A stretch of 64,000 nt of DNA from Mycobacterium persicum. GTDB taxonomy: Bacteria > Actinomycetota > Actinomycetes > Mycobacteriales > Mycobacteriaceae. This document shows positions 9,633 to 17,335 of the stretch, piece after piece. Below the pieces are notes generated by a model that had not been told where the DNA came from, did not search any database, and saw nothing but the letters and a program-made list of their open reading frames with translations. The translations under genes and the position numbers were made by a program. Position 1 is the first letter of the stretch, and each line of letters opens with the position of its first letter. The stretch is from assembly GCF_002086675.1 (NCBI RefSeq), contig NZ_MVIF01000019.1, positions 1 through 64,000 on the forward strand, in the 5' to 3' direction.

Positions 9633-10127
9633 TCAGGCCAGTCGCCGCACCGTGCCGGCGTATCCGAGCGCGTGCTCATATGTCTTGAGGTTGTCGCGGG
9701 AAATCTTGGCGTGCACCGCGCGCTCGAGGAGGAAGCGCAACACCGGGTTATAGGCGTGATAGGTCTCGTGGAACGTCAGTATGGTGCTGCCGTCGGGCTG
9801 TTCGTCGAGTTGGTGATAGCCCTCGGCGCGCGACCACAGCGGCGCGCCGACTGCCACATACCGCGACAGCTTGTTGACCTTTGCCTCCGTGACGGTCTCG
9901 AACGACCGCCCCTTGCCACCGGACAGCAGGTACTTGGGCACCTCGAAAATGCAGGTGCGGACCAGACCTTCGCCGGCCTCGTCTCCCTCGTGCAAAATCT
10001 CCATGCTGCCCGTCGGCCACCTGAGCACCCTCGGCCGCGGAGAGTTCGGCGGCGGGGGCGGATGCAGTATCCGCCACACCTTGTTCGGGGGCGCGTCGAC
10101 GTGAAATCGCACGGTGTAGGACTGCAT
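9633..10127 (-). CDS. SRPBCC/START-like lipid-binding fold protein
   Basis: A 164-residue protein starting MQSYTVRFHVDAPPNKVWRI, the usual first strand and helix of the SRPBCC (Bet v1-like) fold. GEGLVRTCIFEVPKYLL and STILTFHETYHAYNP correspond to later strands, and a long C-terminal helix (about 125-160) closes the cavity. Members bind hydrophobic ligands or act as polyketide cyclases; the ligand here is unknown. Its ATG overlaps the stop of the upstream nitroreductase by one base (TGATG), so translation is probably coupled. It is last of a three-gene minus-strand unit with an AhpD-like protein and the nitroreductase. Confidence 0.82.
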   Translation of the reverse strand: MQSYTVRFHVDAPPNKVWRILHPPPPPNSPRPRVLRWPTGSMEILHEGDEAGEGLVRTCIFEVPKYLLSGGKGRSFETVTEAKVNKLSRYVAVGAPLWSRAEGYHQLDEQPDGSTILTFHETYHAYNPVLRFLLERAVHAKISRDNLKTYEHALGYAGTVRRLA

Positions 10128-10768
10128 CAGCTTTCTCCGACAGGCTGTTCCCAGGTATCCCAATACGTGATCGTCTCCACCGGCGGCCTCGCGGCCGGAC
10201 GGAAGTCGGTGCCGATGGTGTAGGCCACCGGGAACAGCGCCGCCTGGGTGACCGTGTCCGGGATTCCGAGCACCCCGGCCACCTCTTTCTCCTTTGCCAG
10301 ATGCATCGTCGTCCACACCGATCCCAATCCGCGGGACCGCAGCGCAAGTAGGAAGCTCCAGCCGGCCGGGATGATCGACGCCCAGGCCGACGCAGCGACC
10401 AGCCGGTTACTTTCGTCGATGCGCTGACACAGGCAGGGAATGACATGCACCGGAACGCGGGCCAGCGTCTCGGTCAGGCCGAGCGCGCTGCGATACACCC
10501 GCTGGTTCTGCGGATCGGATGCGGTGGCAGCGGCCCGGGCGAGATACTCGGCGCCGACGCTGCGGTAGATGTCGGCAATCGCCGCACGCTTGTCGGCGTC
10601 GGTGATCACCAGCCAGCGCCAATCCTGAGCATTGCTGGCGGTGGGCGCCTGGGTGGCCAGCCGCAGGCACTGCAGAATCACCTCGCGGCCCACCGGCCGG
10701 TCCAGATCGAGGCGTCGGCGCACCGATCGCGTGGTGGTGAGCAGCTCGTCGACCGAGGCTAGGTCCAC
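10127..10768 (-). CDS. Nitroreductase family protein
   Basis: A 213-residue FMN-dependent nitroreductase-fold protein. TTTRSVRRRLDLDRPV near the N-terminus contains the conserved Arg-Ser FMN-contact element (R-S-V-R). APTASNAQDWRWLVIT (about residues 40-56) and LRSRGLGSVWTTMHL (about 143-157) are further family blocks. Members reduce nitro groups, quinones or flavins with NAD(P)H. The start is ambiguous: GTG at 10768 keeps the frame, but the good ribosome binding site (AGGAG) points to an ATG at 10779 that is one base out of frame and ends after six codons. Either the GTG is used or a small indel lies at the 5' end. It sits between the AhpD-like and SRPBCC genes. Confidence 0.88.
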   Translation of the reverse strand: MDLASVDELLTTTRSVRRRLDLDRPVGREVILQCLRLATQAPTASNAQDWRWLVITDADKRAAIADIYRSVGAEYLARAAATASDPQNQRVYRSALGLTETLARVPVHVIPCLCQRIDESNRLVAASAWASIIPAGWSFLLALRSRGLGSVWTTMHLAKEKEVAGVLGIPDTVTQAALFPVAYTIGTDFRPAARPPVETITYWDTWEQPVGES

Positions 10769-10786
10769 GTGAAGTCCATGTGTCTC

Positions 10787-11278
10787 CTAGATGTCTATCG
10801 CGCAGGACTGGTCGACCCCGAGCACCGTCAGCGAACGCCCCAGGCCCAAGAACACCGCTATGCATAATGTGAGATCGAGGATTTCCGCATCGGAGAACAG
10901 CTCCCGCAACCGCCCGAAGAATGCGTCGTCCAGCGACGCGTGGTCGGTGGCGAAGCGCTCGGCGAACTCGATGGCAAGGCGTTGGCGTGGCGTGTAGCCG
11001 GGGTAGGCGGCGTAGTCCGCGACGTGGTCGTAGAGCTCGGATGCCGGGGTTCTCGGGCCGGCGTCCAGCAGTGACGGCGCACGAAAGCCCGAGCATGCGA
11101 CACAGTCGTTGATCTGCGCGATACGCATCCTGGCCAGCTCGCGCTCGTCGGCCGGCACGATGCTCTGCTGGTATGCGCCGCGGATCATCCGCTCGACCAT
11201 GCCACCGAGCTCGGGGCGTAGCGTCCAGATCATCGCGGCTTCGCCGCCGGCACCGTCCGGCACGTCAAGTCGGGCCAT
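10787..11278 (-). CDS. Carboxymuconolactone decarboxylase/AhpD-like protein
   Basis: A 163-residue all-helical protein of the CMD/AhpD superfamily. The motif QINDCVACSGFRAPSLLDAG (about residues 54-73) carries a C-x-x-C pair with a following position usually held by His; here that position is Phe-Arg rather than the canonical H. AhpD-type members use this Cys pair as a disulfide reductase for peroxidases, others act as decarboxylases. A clear ribosome binding site (AGGAG) is seven bases upstream of the ATG. It begins a three-gene cluster with the nitroreductase (18 bp downstream) and an SRPBCC protein. Function in detail is unknown. Confidence 0.85.
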   Translation of the reverse strand: MARLDVPDGAGGEAAMIWTLRPELGGMVERMIRGAYQQSIVPADERELARMRIAQINDCVACSGFRAPSLLDAGPRTPASELYDHVADYAAYPGYTPRQRLAIEFAERFATDHASLDDAFFGRLRELFSDAEILDLTLCIAVFLGLGRSLTVLGVDQSCAIDI

Positions 11279-11499
11279 GCGCGCACTCCTGCCGGGTGAA
11301 TAGGACTACCGATCGGAGCAAACCAGATTCTCGGTACGACTGTCCAGATGTGCTTCGCAGTTCTGGGCCGGGTGTGCGGCCAGGTGGCGGGCGGGGCCGA
11401 ACCGCGGGTCTTTGCGGCATCGAGCCTGCCGCCACCGCATCGAGCGAGACGCCACGCCCGACCAAGTGGCGCGGTGAGCGCAGGATCGATGTCGCTTCA

Positions 11500-11715
11500 A
11501 GGGTGCACACCGTCACCATCACCGCCGTCGAAGACGGTGCGGCATGGGAACGCCTGGCCCTGCGTACGAACGTCGAAGCCAAACTGCTGGTGCCGCTGCC
11601 GTGGTCGCCGCTGCATGACATGTCGTTGGCGGAGGTGCCGTCCGATGGGCGCGAGCACGAGCTGACCCTCTACCTGGAAGACACCATGTGGCCCTATCAG
11701 GACAAGCTCCGATAG
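11500..11715 (+). pseudogene. 5'-truncated paralogue of the adjacent decayed gene
   Basis: The plus frame ending at 11715 encodes VHTVTITAVEDGAAWERLAL through PWSPLHDMSLAEVPSDG and TLYLEDTMWPYQDKLR, then stops. The part from PLPWSPL to MWPY aligns residue by residue with the following gene remnant (PVD*SPL to GWPY), so the two are related copies. This copy lacks the 3' continuation seen in the second and has no convincing start: the frame runs upstream through low-information sequence. I do not recognise the family. Confidence 0.5.
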
Positions 11716-11759
11716 CGGAAGTCTGTTGTCGATCGCGACCGTGCTCGGGGCGGCGCGAC

Positions 11760-12233
11760 TTCGCCAGCACCGATCTCACCTCACTGGTCGCCATCGCCTA
11801 TGGCGCCGCGGCCGCGCCAATGCGCGAGCTCGACAATCTCCGGTACGACGCGACGGGCAAGATCTTGCTCCCGGTCGATTGATCACCGCTGCAGATGGTG
11901 GACCTGGCCGCGGTCCCCACCGACGGTGCGACCCATCCGTTGAGCCTGTTCATGAAGGACACCGGCTGGCCCTACGCGCCGCTGGACGACTGCATCCGCT
12001 CCTGGGACGAGATCTACTACCGGCCGCTGTCGAAGGCCCCCGCCGGCATGCGGATACTCGACATCCAGGCATGCTTCCAGGTCGCACACGGCAGCTACCG
12101 GCGCCGAGAAGCGATGCTGTGGCAAAAGATTGACGACTCGAACAACTATGCGGCGCTCGTACACCTGCTGACCAACGACACTCCGCCACAGCACCGGGGG
12201 CCGGGCAGCTACATGTACGAGGCGCTGAAATAA
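11760..12233 (+). pseudogene. Unknown gene interrupted by an in-frame TGA (probable Trp codon)
   Basis: One plus frame runs from about 11760 to 12233, with a single in-frame TGA at 11880-11882. Before the stop it reads FASTDLTSLVAIAYGAAAAP and later KILLPVD; after it, SPLQMVDLAAVPTDG, LFMKDTGWPYAPLDD and WDEIYYRPLSKAPAGM. In the neighbouring paralogous fragment the TGA position is a tryptophan (PWSPL), so this looks like a TGG to TGA nonsense mutation. Downstream, an internal ATG at 11895 could still give a 112-residue product. Identity is unknown to me. The conserved Asp/Trp/Tyr-rich patches suggest a soluble enzyme or binding protein. Confidence 0.55.
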
Positions 12234-12283
12234 TGTGACCAGTGGCAGAGCCGCCTGCTGCGAACATCGGCGTGGTCGCCGCT

Positions 12284-13243
12284 TTACTGATTCAGGATTC
12301 GTGCGGCGGTGCCGACCATGTGCTGCACGATCTCGGCGACGGGGCGAACGTCGTGAATGAGTCCTATCGCCTCACCGACGAGTACCGTGATGACGTCGAA
12401 ATCCTCTGCTGCAGTTGCCCTTTCAAATTCGTTGAGCACGTCCGGCAACCGGGCCGACAATTCGGCCTCGCGGCCGTGCCACCTCGCCGTCAAGGCGTTG
12501 CCGACCATCCGGGCGTCGTATTCGTCAGGCCAATCACGCTGCCGCACAATGTCATAGACCCTGGTGCGCACGGTGTCGTCACCACCGGCGCCGATGCCTC
12601 GCTGCTGGGCTCGCGGTGACACCAGCGCCTCGGTCGCCGCCCAGAACCGGGTGCCGACGAGCACGCCGTCGGCCCCGAGCGCCAGCGCGGCAGCCAGTCC
12701 ACGGCCGTCGGCGACGCCGCCGGCGGCCACCACCAGCGTTTCCGGCGAACGTTGCGCTACCAGGTCGACGACGTCAGGCACCAGCGTGAACGTCGACCGG
12801 GCACCCGTCCCGTGCCCGCCTGCCTCGCCGCCCTGGGCCACGATGATCTGTGCGCCGGCTGCCAGGGCAAGGCGCGCCTGGTGCAGGGTTTGCACCTGAG
12901 CGGTCAGCGGAACTCCGGCGCCGCGAACGCGCTCAGCGAACGGCGTCAGATCACCGAACGACAGCATGATGGTCGGGGGTTGCTGCCCCAGAGCGTTGTC
13001 GAGCAACCCGGGGTTGCGGGCCAGGCTCCAGGTGATGAACCCGTATCCGACTCGTGCGCCGTCGGTTTCGCCGATCTGGGCTTGCAGCCAGTCGGCTTCG
13101 CCGTAGCCGCCGCCGACGAGACCCAGACCCCCGGCTGCGGTCACCGCCGCCGCGAGTCTGCCCCCGGAAACCAGGGCCATCGGCGCGAGCAGGATCGGAT
13201 GCTCGATCCCGAAGAATTCGGTCAGGCGGGTGGTCAGTGACAT
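12284..13243 (-). CDS. NAD(P)H-dependent flavin oxidoreductase / nitronate monooxygenase family
   Basis: A 319-residue TIM-barrel FMN enzyme of the NMO/2-nitropropane dioxygenase family. It has HPILLAPMALVSGGRLAAAV at the N-terminus, AQGGEAGGHGTGAR (about residues 140-153; the His is the family catalytic base) and ALALGADGVLVGTRF (FMN phosphate binding, about 190-205). Members oxidise nitronates or reduce quinones. The ATG at 13243 is preferred: GAAGGAG lies seven bases upstream, while a GTG two codons earlier would sit on top of that site. M. tuberculosis has several paralogues, none that I recall at this locus. Confidence 0.9.
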   Translation of the reverse strand: MSLTTRLTEFFGIEHPILLAPMALVSGGRLAAAVTAAGGLGLVGGGYGEADWLQAQIGETDGARVGYGFITWSLARNPGLLDNALGQQPPTIMLSFGDLTPFAERVRGAGVPLTAQVQTLHQARLALAAGAQIIVAQGGEAGGHGTGARSTFTLVPDVVDLVAQRSPETLVVAAGGVADGRGLAAALALGADGVLVGTRFWAATEALVSPRAQQRGIGAGGDDTVRTRVYDIVRQRDWPDEYDARMVGNALTARWHGREAELSARLPDVLNEFERATAAEDFDVITVLVGEAIGLIHDVRPVAEIVQHMVGTAARILNQ

Positions 13244-13249
13244 TGCCAC

Positions 13250-13620
13250 GCTCCTTCGAGCTCTCCGGTGGGTAACGTGCCCGGCTGAGGACGAAAGAGC
13301 AGTTCTCTTCGCCGTTTTGAGTGACCGTGACCATCAGCGGCCGCACCGTCCGGCTGGTCTCGGGGTAGGCATCCTGCTGTCCCTGCCGAAGCCACTCGTT
13401 ACAGGCTAACGGCGGAGAAGTGCGCCCGCTGGCTTCTGCAAGCCACCCCGTGGTCCGGCCCGGCTAAAGGTCTTTCGCCCCTACCCAGGTGGGGTATATG
13501 TGTGGCATGCTGCGAAATGCGGACAAAAAGATAGGGAGGTATCCCGGGAAACCTGATCAGACAGCCACTCGTGCGGCGTAAATCGCGATCCAAAGCCCGC
13601 CAAGTGACGCCTCTAGCGGA
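13250..13620. other. Intergenic region with dyad-symmetric elements
   Basis: About 370 bp between divergent genes with no credible coding frame. It contains an imperfect dyad, CCCCTACCCAGGTGGGGTA at 13479-13497, resembling but not matching CsoR-family operators. A second C/G-rich dyad, GGGAGGTATCCC, lies near 13534. Promoters for the flavin oxidoreductase and the DUF732 gene should lie here. Confidence 0.35.
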
Positions 13621-14604
13621 ATGGAAGCCCCTGCCATGTTCAGCGGCATCACTAGTCACGTCGGCGCCCTGGTTAGCGCCGTCGTGGCGGTAACCGGCAC
13701 AGCAATTCTCGGGGGCGGCGCAGCAGCGGCCGACCCGAATCAGGACGATCAGTTTCTGGCACTGCTCGAGAAGAAAGAAATCCCTGTCCTCTCAAATGTG
13801 CCCCGCGTGATCGCCGCAGCCCACAAAGTTTGTCGCAAACTCGATGGCGGCATGCCGGTGGACGAAATCGTCGCCGGGCTGCGCAATGACGCGTACAACA
13901 TGGACCCGACCTTGCGCCAATACCCGGCCAGGCGCGTCACGTCCACCATGGCCCGATTCGTCAGTGCGGCAGTGGAGATCTACTGTCCGTACGACCGGGG
14001 CAAGATAGCTTCCATCACGGCTACTCCGGCGCCGCAATCGAATGAACCGACCCGCTGGATCACCACGTACACCCGAGACGCCGTCGATGTGGGATGCGAG
14101 GTACTGGCGCCGCCGGCGTTGGACGTGACCATCATGCCGGCGACGTGGCGCCCGTTGACGAATAGCGGTGCTGTCATGGCGGGCCACCACTATGGAAACT
14201 GGTCGGCCGGTACCGCACTTGGCACCGTGCCGGCCTCGCGGATCGCGGCGGTTCCCGAGGGGGATCCCCAGCTACCGAGCCCGCCGCAGACTCCGGCTCC
14301 ACCGCCGCCGACCGCGCACATCGTGACGCCGCCCGCGCCGATCGCCACACCGCCGCCATCAAGGCAATCGCCGGCTCCACCACAAGAACCGCCACCACCA
14401 CAAGAACCGCCACCACCACAAGAACCGCCGCCAGCACCGCAAGACGTGGAGCCTCCCGCTGATGGGCCTCAGCCCGGGGCCGGCGGTGGCAGCAGCGGCG
14501 GTGGCAGCGGCGGTGGCGGCAATGGCGGCAATGGCGGAGCAGGTCCGGTGCAGCCGTCGCCGGCACGCCCCTCGCCGCCGGGCGTTATCAGGCTGGCGCC
14601 GTAA
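13621..14604 (+). CDS. Secreted DUF732-like protein with Pro-rich and Gly-rich C-terminal region
   Basis: A 327-residue exported protein. Signal peptide about residues 1-37 ends GGGAAAADP. A short helical DUF732-type domain follows (about 38-125) with FLALLEKKEIP, a pair of Cys in HKVCRKLDGG and EIYCPYD that probably form the domain disulfide, and the usual AA-x-VC pattern. A second, unassigned segment (130-220) is followed by a Pro-rich tract with QEPPPP repeats and a Gly/Ser tract. Such tails typically span or contact the cell wall. Two ATG codons (13621, 13636) are possible; GGAAG precedes the second. Function unknown. Confidence 0.8.
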   Translation: MEAPAMFSGITSHVGALVSAVVAVTGTAILGGGAAAADPNQDDQFLALLEKKEIPVLSNVPRVIAAAHKVCRKLDGGMPVDEIVAGLRNDAYNMDPTLRQYPARRVTSTMARFVSAAVEIYCPYDRGKIASITATPAPQSNEPTRWITTYTRDAVDVGCEVLAPPALDVTIMPATWRPLTNSGAVMAGHHYGNWSAGTALGTVPASRIAAVPEGDPQLPSPPQTPAPPPPTAHIVTPPAPIATPPPSRQSPAPPQEPPPPQEPPPPQEPPPAPQDVEPPADGPQPGAGGGSSGGGSGGGGNGGNGGAGPVQPSPARPSPPGVIRLAP

Positions 14605-14659
14605 GACCGCGACCATGTCGTCGGCTGCCGCCACAGCCTGCCACTGATCGCTTCGCGAC

Positions 14660-14800
14660 CATCAGATGATCTTGTACGCTCGGTCACCCCGGCCTCCCGG
14701 GCCAGCTCGGTACCGTCACATTCGCGAATCCCTTGCGGGCAAAGGTCTTCAGCGCGACCCGACGCAGCGCTTCGCGCGTGGATCGCCGAGCGTAGCTCAT
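14660..14800 (-). pseudogene. Frameshifted N-terminal fragment of a TetR-family regulator
   Basis: From an ATG at 14800 the minus strand encodes MSYARRSTREALRRVALKTF then ARKGFANVTV, the start of a TetR DNA-binding domain. The next bases continue the HTH in another frame as TELAREAGVTERT. The break is at GTGACGGTACCGAG, where one missing base would restore VTV-TELAREAG. Beyond ERT the sequence no longer looks like TetR and no ligand-binding domain follows. This is a relict with a single-base deletion and a 3' truncation. Confidence 0.7.
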
Positions 14801-14940
14801 GACCGCTGAGCGCCCGAACTTCAAAGACATCGTGATCCGCCAGATCACCTTCGCGCCGCACCACATGCAATCGATGTTCGGCGCCCCGCACCTTCATTCG
14901 CGGTTACAGCGCCGCCTATCAGGCACTGGACGACCGGTAG
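14799..14940 (+). pseudogene. Possible C-terminal gene remnant, two frames
   Basis: Divergent from the TetR relict, an ATG at 14799 opens a frame reading PNFKDIVIRQITFAPHHMQS; an alternative frame then reads FIRGYSAAYQALDDR before a TAG at about 14938. Both pieces look protein-like, and a frame change around 14890 would join them into a C-terminal fragment. I do not recognise the parent family, so the call is weak. Confidence 0.3.
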
Positions 14941-14953
14941 CCGACGGGGTCGG

Positions 14954-15556
14954 TCAGCCTCCGAACGTTCCGGTGAGTTGGGCCTGCGCCGTGGTGGCTC
15001 GGGTTATCGCCTCAGCCGCACGCAACCCGACCAATCCCGGGGGAAGTTGCAGCGTGGCCGGAAGCTGGTACAGGGTGAAGCGGTAGTGGTGCGTCCCGGT
15101 GCCCGGCGGCGGGCATGGCCCGCTGTATGCGGCCTGGCCACCCGAGTTCGGCAGGCTGGTGCCTCCGGCAGGAGTCTGGCCATCCGCGGAGCTGCCCGCG
15201 CCGGGAGGGATTCCGATCACGATCCAGTGGACGTAGTTTCCCCCGACCGCGTCCGGATCATCGACAACCAACGCTGCCCCCAACGGCGCGGACCAGCTCA
15301 GCGGCGGCGCGATGTTGGCCCCTTTGCAGGTGTATTGCACTGGGATGGGCGCTCCGTCGGCGAATGCGGGACTGCTGATCGTCAATGGCCCGCCGGCGGG
15401 CGCCGCCTTCGTCATGCCGGCCGTCAGCAGGGCCGGCGCCGACGAAGGCGTTCGGGGGTTGCCGTCGCCGCCGTGGCCAACCAATGCCAGCACCAGAGCC
15501 AGCCCGGTGAAAGCCGGGGCGATCGACTTAAGTAGGTGCGCCGCTACAAGTTTCAT
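14954..15556 (-). CDS. Exported YbhB/YbcL (PEBP/Raf-kinase-inhibitor-like) family protein, Rv1910c/LppC-like
   Basis: A 200-residue protein with a signal peptide ([10 protein letters not shown] start, hydrophobic core about 11-28) and a PEBP domain: [20 protein letters not shown] (about 73-92), [20 protein letters not shown] (about 97-116) and a Gly-Pro-Cys-Pro-Pro element ([20 protein letters not shown]). In M. tuberculosis two related genes, Rv1910c and lppC (Rv1911c), lie next to fadB5; here there is one. The signal peptide lacks a lipobox Cys, so it resembles the exported, non-lipoprotein form. The start at 15556 gives a normal signal peptide; an upstream GTG would add 15 unlikely residues. 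The family's bacterial function is unclear. Confidence 0.85.
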   Translation of the reverse strand: MKLVAAHLLKSIAPAFTGLALVLALVGHGGDGNPRTPSSAPALLTAGMTKAAPAGGPLTISSPAFADGAPIPVQYTCKGANIAPPLSWSAPLGAALVVDDPDAVGGNYVHWIVIGIPPGAGSSADGQTPAGGTSLPNSGGQAAYSGPCPPPGTGTHHYRFTLYQLPATLQLPPGLVGLRAAEAITRATTAQAQLTGTFGG

Positions 15557-15647
15557 AGGGACAGTGTCGCGCGCAGCGCCTGCGGAACAAAGCGGTTCCA
15601 CCCGCCATGCCGCCGACCCGCGATCGTCCGTGCGCCTCCGCCGCGCC

Positions 15648-16094
15648 TTAGCCGGCGCGCCGCTTGACAGCTAACACCCGGTCACGAAGGCCTCGGGTCG
15701 CAGTGTCCATCACGCCTTTGGCGCCTCGTCGGACGAGGAATCCCGGCAAGGGCACCAGCAGGTCCACGGTGAGATCGAACCGAACCCGGGTGGAATCGCC
15801 GTCCGGGATCAGCGTGTAACGGCCCTGCTGCCCGCGTTGCTGTTTGGCGCTGACCAAGGTCCAGCTCACCCCGTCCTCGTGAACCGAGTAGTCCAGCACT
15901 TGCTCGTCGCCGACGCCGACGATCTTGACCTCTTGCCGTGATTTGGTCGGACGGCCTTGATCGTCGCGCTCCAGGATTTCGACCTTTCGATGAATCGAGG
16001 ACCACTGCGGCAACGATTCGAGATCGAACAACACGTCCAGGATTTCCTTGGGTGTCGCCTCGATGACGAGCTCGCGGGACTCGGTGACGGCCAT
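15648..16094 (-). CDS. SRPBCC family protein (polyketide cyclase/dehydrase-like)
   Basis: A 148-residue protein with the SRPBCC layout: [19 protein letters not shown] (first strand, helix), [20 protein letters not shown], and a C-terminal amphipathic helix ending [15 protein letters not shown]. It resembles the group containing Rv1883c, Rv0854 and Rv0857, cytoplasmic hydrophobic-ligand-binding proteins of unknown role. The start at 16094 is preferred to 16151 because it begins at the conserved first strand. It lies 72 bp downstream of fadB5 on the same strand and may be co-transcribed with it. Confidence 0.85.
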   Translation of the reverse strand: MAVTESRELVIEATPKEILDVLFDLESLPQWSSIHRKVEILERDDQGRPTKSRQEVKIVGVGDEQVLDYSVHEDGVSWTLVSAKQQRGQQGRYTLIPDGDSTRVRFDLTVDLLVPLPGFLVRRGAKGVMDTATRGLRDRVLAVKRRAG

Positions 16095-16166
16095 GGCAGG
16101 AAACATAGCCAGCTCCGCGCCGGCTGAAACAACGATCAACGGAGCTGCCATCCGACGTTCCAGGAC

Positions 16167-17171
16167 TCAGGGGACCAGGACAACCTTGCCGATGTTCTCC
16201 CGTGCCGCCAGAATCCGGTGCGCTGCCGGCGCTTCCGCGAACGGCACGGCCGCATGAACGATCGGCCGGGCCGTTCCCTCGTCAAGAGCCTCGCGCAGCG
16301 GCGTGATCCAGGGTTCGAGGGTGCCTCGGTCGTCCCACAACCGCAGCATGTTCAGACCGATTACGGTTTTCGAGTCCTCGAGTTGCTTCATCAGATTGAA
16401 GCCGCGCAGCATCGACAAGGCGTGCGGAGCCACCCGGCGTAGTGAGCGCTTCTCGCCTTGCTGCATGTTCGAAATCCCGTATCCGACCAGTCTTCCCCCG
16501 GGGCGCAGCAGATCGTAGGACCGCCGCAGTGAGGTGCCGCCGAGCGCGTCGAGCACGAGGTCGTAGCGGCCCAAGCCCTTCCACCAGCCGTCGCGGCGAT
16601 AGTCGATGGCACGATCCACGCCCAACTCGGCCAGCTTCTGGTGCTTTCCCGGCGAGGCGGTGCCGTGCACTTCGGCGCCGGCAGCCTTGGCGAATTGAAT
16701 CGCCGCAATGCCCACCCCGCCCGCGGCCGCATGAACCAACACCCGCTCACCGGCGCGCAACGACCCATAGCCAAGCAGTGCCGCCCACGCGGTCGCGTAG
16801 TTCACCGGAACCGCGGCGCCCTGCTCGAAGGTCAACGCCTCGGGAAGCACCACCGAATCGGTTGCGGCCACGTTGACTATTTCGGCGTATCCGCCGAATC
16901 GTGTTCCGGCCAGGACTCGTTCGCCGACCCGGCTTTGGTCGATGCCTTCGCCGACGGCCTCGACCGTCCCGGCGACCTCGTAGCCCACCACCGCCGGAAG
17001 CTTCGGTGCATCCGGGTACAGGCCGACCCGGGCGAGGTGGTCGGCGAAGTTCACACCGGCGGCGCGAACGGCAATCCGCAGTTGGCCCGCACCGGGTGGC
17101 GGCGGGTCCGGCCGCTGCTGCACCTGCAGCACCGACGGGTCACCATGTTTGGTGATAACGACCGCACGCAT
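16167..17171 (-). CDS. fadB5: Medium-chain reductase/dehydrogenase, quinone oxidoreductase-like (FadB5)
   Basis: A 334-residue protein, the same length as M. tuberculosis FadB5 (Rv1912c) as I recall it. GroES-like N-terminal domain (about 1-120; VRAAGVNFADHLARVGLYPD) is followed by an NADP-binding Rossmann domain with VLVHAAAGGVGIAAIQFAKA (about 148-167). No structural-zinc Cys cluster is visible, as in the quinone oxidoreductase class. Despite the gene name it is not a crotonase-type FadB. A GGAGG ribosome binding site six bases before the ATG at 17171 fixes the start. It is divergent from the Rv1913-like gene. Confidence 0.92.
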   Translation of the reverse strand: MRAVVITKHGDPSVLQVQQRPDPPPPGAGQLRIAVRAAGVNFADHLARVGLYPDAPKLPAVVGYEVAGTVEAVGEGIDQSRVGERVLAGTRFGGYAEIVNVAATDSVVLPEALTFEQGAAVPVNYATAWAALLGYGSLRAGERVLVHAAAGGVGIAAIQFAKAAGAEVHGTASPGKHQKLAELGVDRAIDYRRDGWWKGLGRYDLVLDALGGTSLRRSYDLLRPGGRLVGYGISNMQQGEKRSLRRVAPHALSMLRGFNLMKQLEDSKTVIGLNMLRLWDDRGTLEPWITPLREALDEGTARPIVHAAVPFAEAPAAHRILAARENIGKVVLVP

Positions 17172-17335
17172 TGTGTTCCTCCGAATCGGCTCGTCGAATC
17201 GCAGCACCGGGCCTTGCCGCAACCCTGCACGCGGGGAGTCCCCTGTGATTGAACACGCCGGCAATCCGTTTGTCGCCGGCTACCAAGCCGGAATGTCTGG
17301 GACAGCGCCGAGCTTCGCGGCCTATCGTGCTAGCT

